From an uncultured Planctomycetaceae bacterium (GTDB taxonomy: Bacteria; Planctomycetota; Planctomycetia; Planctomycetales; Planctomycetaceae): DNA of 7,394 nucleotides. A model generated the notes under the pieces. The model was not told where the DNA came from, did no database searches, and saw nothing but the letters and a program-made list of their open reading frames with translations. Positions within the stretch are counted from its first letter, which is position 1. Every line of letters starts with the position of its first letter. The stretch is taken from the NCBI GenBank assembly GCA_937952455.1, contig CALFYU010000425.1:1-7394 (forward strand), in the 5' to 3' direction. The translations under genes were made by a program, and so were the position numbers. Positions 5,576-7,394 of the stretch are shown piece by piece.

Positions 5576-6724
5576 TCATTTCGTCCGCTGCATGAAGCGC
5601 TGCCATTCCTGTTCGAGCTTTCCCAGATCGTCGCCGAACGCTGCTTGAAACTCTGTGACGCGCTCTTCCGGGGTGCCGAAACGGAGCGGTTTTTTTGATG
5701 CGAGGCTTTCTAGATACTCCGCATATCGATCGCCGCGCGTCTTGAGCAAAAAGTACGTCAAAGCCCAACTCACGGCATAGGCGTCCTCGGCCGTTTCGGG
5801 ATCCAAAAGTTGTGCGTCCGATTCGATCAAACTTCGCAGCGCACCCGGCGTGTGGAGACGCTTGGATTTGGCGAGCTGATTGCGGCGGAAGGGATTTATT
5901 TTGCCGATTGTTCTCCATCCCGACCGGCTGCGCAAATCGGGAGTTTCAAAAAACATGGCCATCCCCTCGGTGAACCACAGCGGATTGTCGGCGTAGCGCG
6001 TATGAAGTCCGCGGTTGAAGGCGATTTGATGCGTCGCTTCATGCACGACTGTCGCTGTGTTAAATGGCGTCTGCGCCATGCGGCGATTGATCTCCGCCGC
6101 GTTGCGCGCCCCGCGGTTGGATTTGTTCCCGGACAAATCGTAAAGCACGACACGATTCGTCTTGAGCGAATAGTATCCTTTGGCGGTTGCGGTCTCCGGC
6201 CCCGCGTCGGCCGTCGCATAGGCGGCAAAGTCCGGCTGTCGGGCGAACACAATGGCGGTCAGTGGAAACTCCGGCTTCGCCAGGTCGAACTTGCGATACT
6301 TCCAGTAGTTCTCAAATCCAGCATAAAGCCGCTCCAAAAGTGCGCCGCACCACTCGGCATACGCGTCCCCCGCGTCGGAGCAGATCACGTAGTGGTTGGT
6401 CCGGGTGATTTTGAACCGCTCGCCGAATTCCTGTTTCAGCTGCGCGCCCACCTCGTCTGCCGTGAGCGGGCGGAACTCCGCATCGAGTTTCGACCGCTGC
6501 ACGAGTTGTTCGGCGGGAATGGTCGTGATCGCGCCGTCGGCCGATTGCAACATCACACCCCCATCCGCCGCTTCGACCAATAGTCGACCTTCGATGGTCC
6601 GTTGCTGCTGTTGCTCGTCCCGATAGACAACCCGCTCGGCGACTTCGGCGTTTGCGTGTGCGGCAAAGGCCGCAACAAATACTGCCATCGCTGCACCGCG
6701 GAATATCACGTGTCGTTGTTGCAT
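5576..6724 (-). CDS. Exported DUF1570 family protein with an HExxH metalloprotease-like motif
   Basis: Read from ATG 6724, this is a 382-residue protein. Residues 1-26 form a good signal peptide: MQQRHVIFRG, hydrophobic AAMAVFVAAFAA, then ANA before E27. An in-frame ATG at 6775 would add 17 charged residues and is less likely; neither start has a clear ribosome site. An N-terminal beta-rich segment (TIEGRLLVEAADGGVMLQSADG...) precedes the core FKITRTNHYVIC, LLERLYAGFENYW and AKGYYSLKTNRVVLYD, which I recognise as the planctomycete DUF1570 pattern. H228-E-A-T-H232 followed by E253 in WFTEGMA gives a gluzincin-like zinc site with catalytic E229. The family's substrate is unknown; a secreted or periplasmic peptidase is plausible. 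The gene stands alone between two inverted-repeat elements and diverges from the DUF255 gene. Confidence 0.85.
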   Translation of the reverse strand: MQQRHVIFRGAAMAVFVAAFAAHANAEVAERVVYRDEQQQQRTIEGRLLVEAADGGVMLQSADGAITTIPAEQLVQRSKLDAEFRPLTADEVGAQLKQEFGERFKITRTNHYVICSDAGDAYAEWCGALLERLYAGFENYWKYRKFDLAKPEFPLTAIVFARQPDFAAYATADAGPETATAKGYYSLKTNRVVLYDLSGNKSNRGARNAAEINRRMAQTPFNTATVVHEATHQIAFNRGLHTRYADNPLWFTEGMAMFFETPDLRSRSGWRTIGKINPFRRNQLAKSKRLHTPGALRSLIESDAQLLDPETAEDAYAVSWALTYFLLKTRGDRYAEYLESLASKKPLRFGTPEERVTEFQAAFGDDLGKLEQEWQRFMQRTK

Positions 6725-6782
6725 GAATCTGAGTTCTTGTGAGCTATCGAGCGACTTGTCCCGGTTGTCTTTCAAATGAGGT

Positions 6783-6801
6783 GCCAGGCTTTGCCAGTGG
6801 C
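6783..6801. repeat. Bulged hairpin in the DUF1570 leader
   Basis: GCCA-GGC (6783-6789) pairs with GCC-AG-TGGC (6793-6801) around a TTT loop, leaving a two-base bulge. It resembles a degenerate form of a GCCACTGGC-TTT-GCCAGTGGC hairpin that I recall as a frequent intergenic repeat in planctomycetes; this is unverified. A second tiny dyad, GCGTT-TCT-AACGC, follows at 6800-6812. Confidence 0.35.
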
Positions 6802-6874
6802 GTTTCTAACGCGCGTCATACCGACGAATGACTAACGCAGCCTTCGACCGCAACCACGGCCGATTAGAGACAGA

Positions 6875-6999
6875 ACCACGAAAAAAGCGAAAGAAACGAA
6901 AAAAAGAATTCGAATTGCGCATCCACAAGTAGCTGCCAACTTTCAGGAGTCCGCTGCGATTTCTGACTTAATTTTCGTGTGTTTCGCGTGTTTCGTGGT
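6875..6999. repeat. Inverted-repeat element B: 24/28-base imperfect arms, 69-base spacer
   Basis: Bases 6875-6902 match the reverse complement of 6972-6999 at 24 of 28 positions, the four differences all lying between the core units. In the left arm CGAAA recurs at 6879, 6888 and 6897, an exact 9-base period. In the right arm TTTCG recurs with the same 9-base period. Beyond the arms, weak similarity continues if a short gap is allowed. The 69-base spacer holds no gene. The arm sequence, ACCACGAAA followed by further CGAAA units, resembles a second class of widely scattered repeats I recall from environmental bacteria (not checked). It lies between the divergent promoters of the DUF1570 and DUF255 genes. 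Confidence 0.75.
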
Positions 7000-7153
7000 G
7001 TCTTTATTCCGCATCGCATCAATAAGTATAACGCATTCGGGCGGCAAAAATGCAGGCCGTGGCGGTTTGTTCGACTGCGGCAAGTGCCTATGATGCCACT
7101 GACGTCCCGAAAACTACGCGGCAACTCTCTTTCTGTCAGAATGGCTGTCGACC

Positions 7154-7394
7154 ATGTCTCCCTCTACACCCCAAGACAATCGGCCCGCCAATCGCCTGGT
7201 CGACGAAACCAGTCCGTACTTGCTGCAGCACGCGCACAACCCGGTCGATTGGTATCCTTGGGGCGAGGAGGCGATTCAAAAGGCCCGGGATGAGGATCGG
7301 CCGATTTTTCTTTCGATCGGTTACAGCGCCTGCCATTGGTGCCACGTGATGGAGCACGAGAGCTTCGAGAATCCGGCAATCGCCGCTGTGATTA
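7154..7394 (+). CDS. DUF255 / thioredoxin-like protein (YyaL/SPATA20 family), 3'-truncated by window end
   Basis: The first 80 codons are present; family members are usually about 600-750 residues, with an N-terminal thioredoxin-like domain followed by an (alpha/alpha)6-barrel related to glycan-processing enzymes. The family signature is clear: NRLVDETSPYLLQHAHNPVDW (about residues 13-33), RPIFLSIGYSACHWCHVM (49-66) with the C60-H-W-C63 redox motif, then EHESFEN. There is no signal peptide, so it is probably cytoplasmic. ATG 7154 is the only start: the frame is closed by TGA 7100-7102 and no other ATG or GTG lies between. No good ribosome site is seen. The family's function is unknown; the intact CxxC favours redox activity. 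Confidence 0.9.
   Translation, partial: MSPSTPQDNRPANRLVDETSPYLLQHAHNPVDWYPWGEEAIQKARDEDRPIFLSIGYSACHWCHVMEHESFENPAIAAVI

Larger units (their letters stand above)
6725..7153. other. 429-base divergent intergenic region
   Basis: This gap separates the divergent DUF1570 and DUF255 genes and must contain both promoters. It holds a short bulged hairpin (6783-6801) and inverted-repeat element B (6875-6999). To the right of the element, TATAAC near 7027 could be a -10 box for the rightward gene, but no convincing -35 box is visible. Short frames at 7050-7153 have no homology that I recognise and do not read into the DUF255 frame, where TGA 7100-7102 stops upstream reading. Confidence 0.6.

Noticed and set aside
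5810..6583. Rightward frame of 257 codons opposite the DUF1570 gene
   Set aside because: The leftward frame has the signal peptide, HExxH site and family motifs; this one has only high-GC composition.
7050..7153. Small gene just before the DUF255 protein
   Set aside because: The candidate frames run into the DUF255 gene out of frame and have no signal, ribosome site or domain.

Overview
The window is chromosomal DNA of moderately high GC content, most likely from a planctomycete. The evidence is a DUF1570 family protein with the planctomycete-type layout, a Tat-exported sugar phosphate isomerase/epimerase-like protein of a kind common in that phylum, an FHA protein beside a MinD-like ATPase, generally weak Shine-Dalgarno sequences, and long intergenic regions carrying inverted repeats. 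I assign the phylum by recognising protein families, not by any search.

Layout from left to right. Bases 3-326 hold the end of, or a short complete, multi-span membrane protein. A 256-base gap follows, with two small dyads. Next comes a rightward run of four genes that looks like an operon: an FHA-domain protein (583-1095), a MinD/ParA-like ATPase with an RGGTGKS P-loop (1158-1928), a glutaminase with its full active site (1952-2980), and an exported serine hydrolase of the beta-lactamase fold (3027-4109). The gaps inside the run are 62, 23 and 46 bases. Two leftward genes follow: the Tat-exported TIM-barrel isomerase-like protein (4135-5088), whose end meets the serine hydrolase gene after only 25 bases, and an exported HExxH protein of the DUF1570 family (5576-6724). 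The window ends in the first 80 codons of a rightward DUF255/thioredoxin-like protein (7154 onward) that is divergent from the DUF1570 gene.

The four-gene run may link phospho-threonine recognition (FHA) and a MinD-type nucleotide switch to glutamine hydrolysis. The coupling is inferred from spacing alone. Glutaminase and the serine hydrolase share the same fold and the Ser-x-x-Lys catalytic pair. The rightmost exported proteins look like independent envelope functions.

The most striking non-coding structure is a pair of inverted-repeat elements on either side of the DUF1570 gene. One (5315-5500) has perfect 28-base arms around a 130-base spacer. The other (6875-6999) has arms matching at 24 of 28 positions around a 69-base spacer. 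The arms differ in sequence but share a design: three A-rich CG-containing units repeated every 8-9 bases. They look like two members of one class of dispersed, possibly mobile, non-coding element. I see no rRNA, tRNA, CRISPR array, complete transposon or recognised riboswitch.
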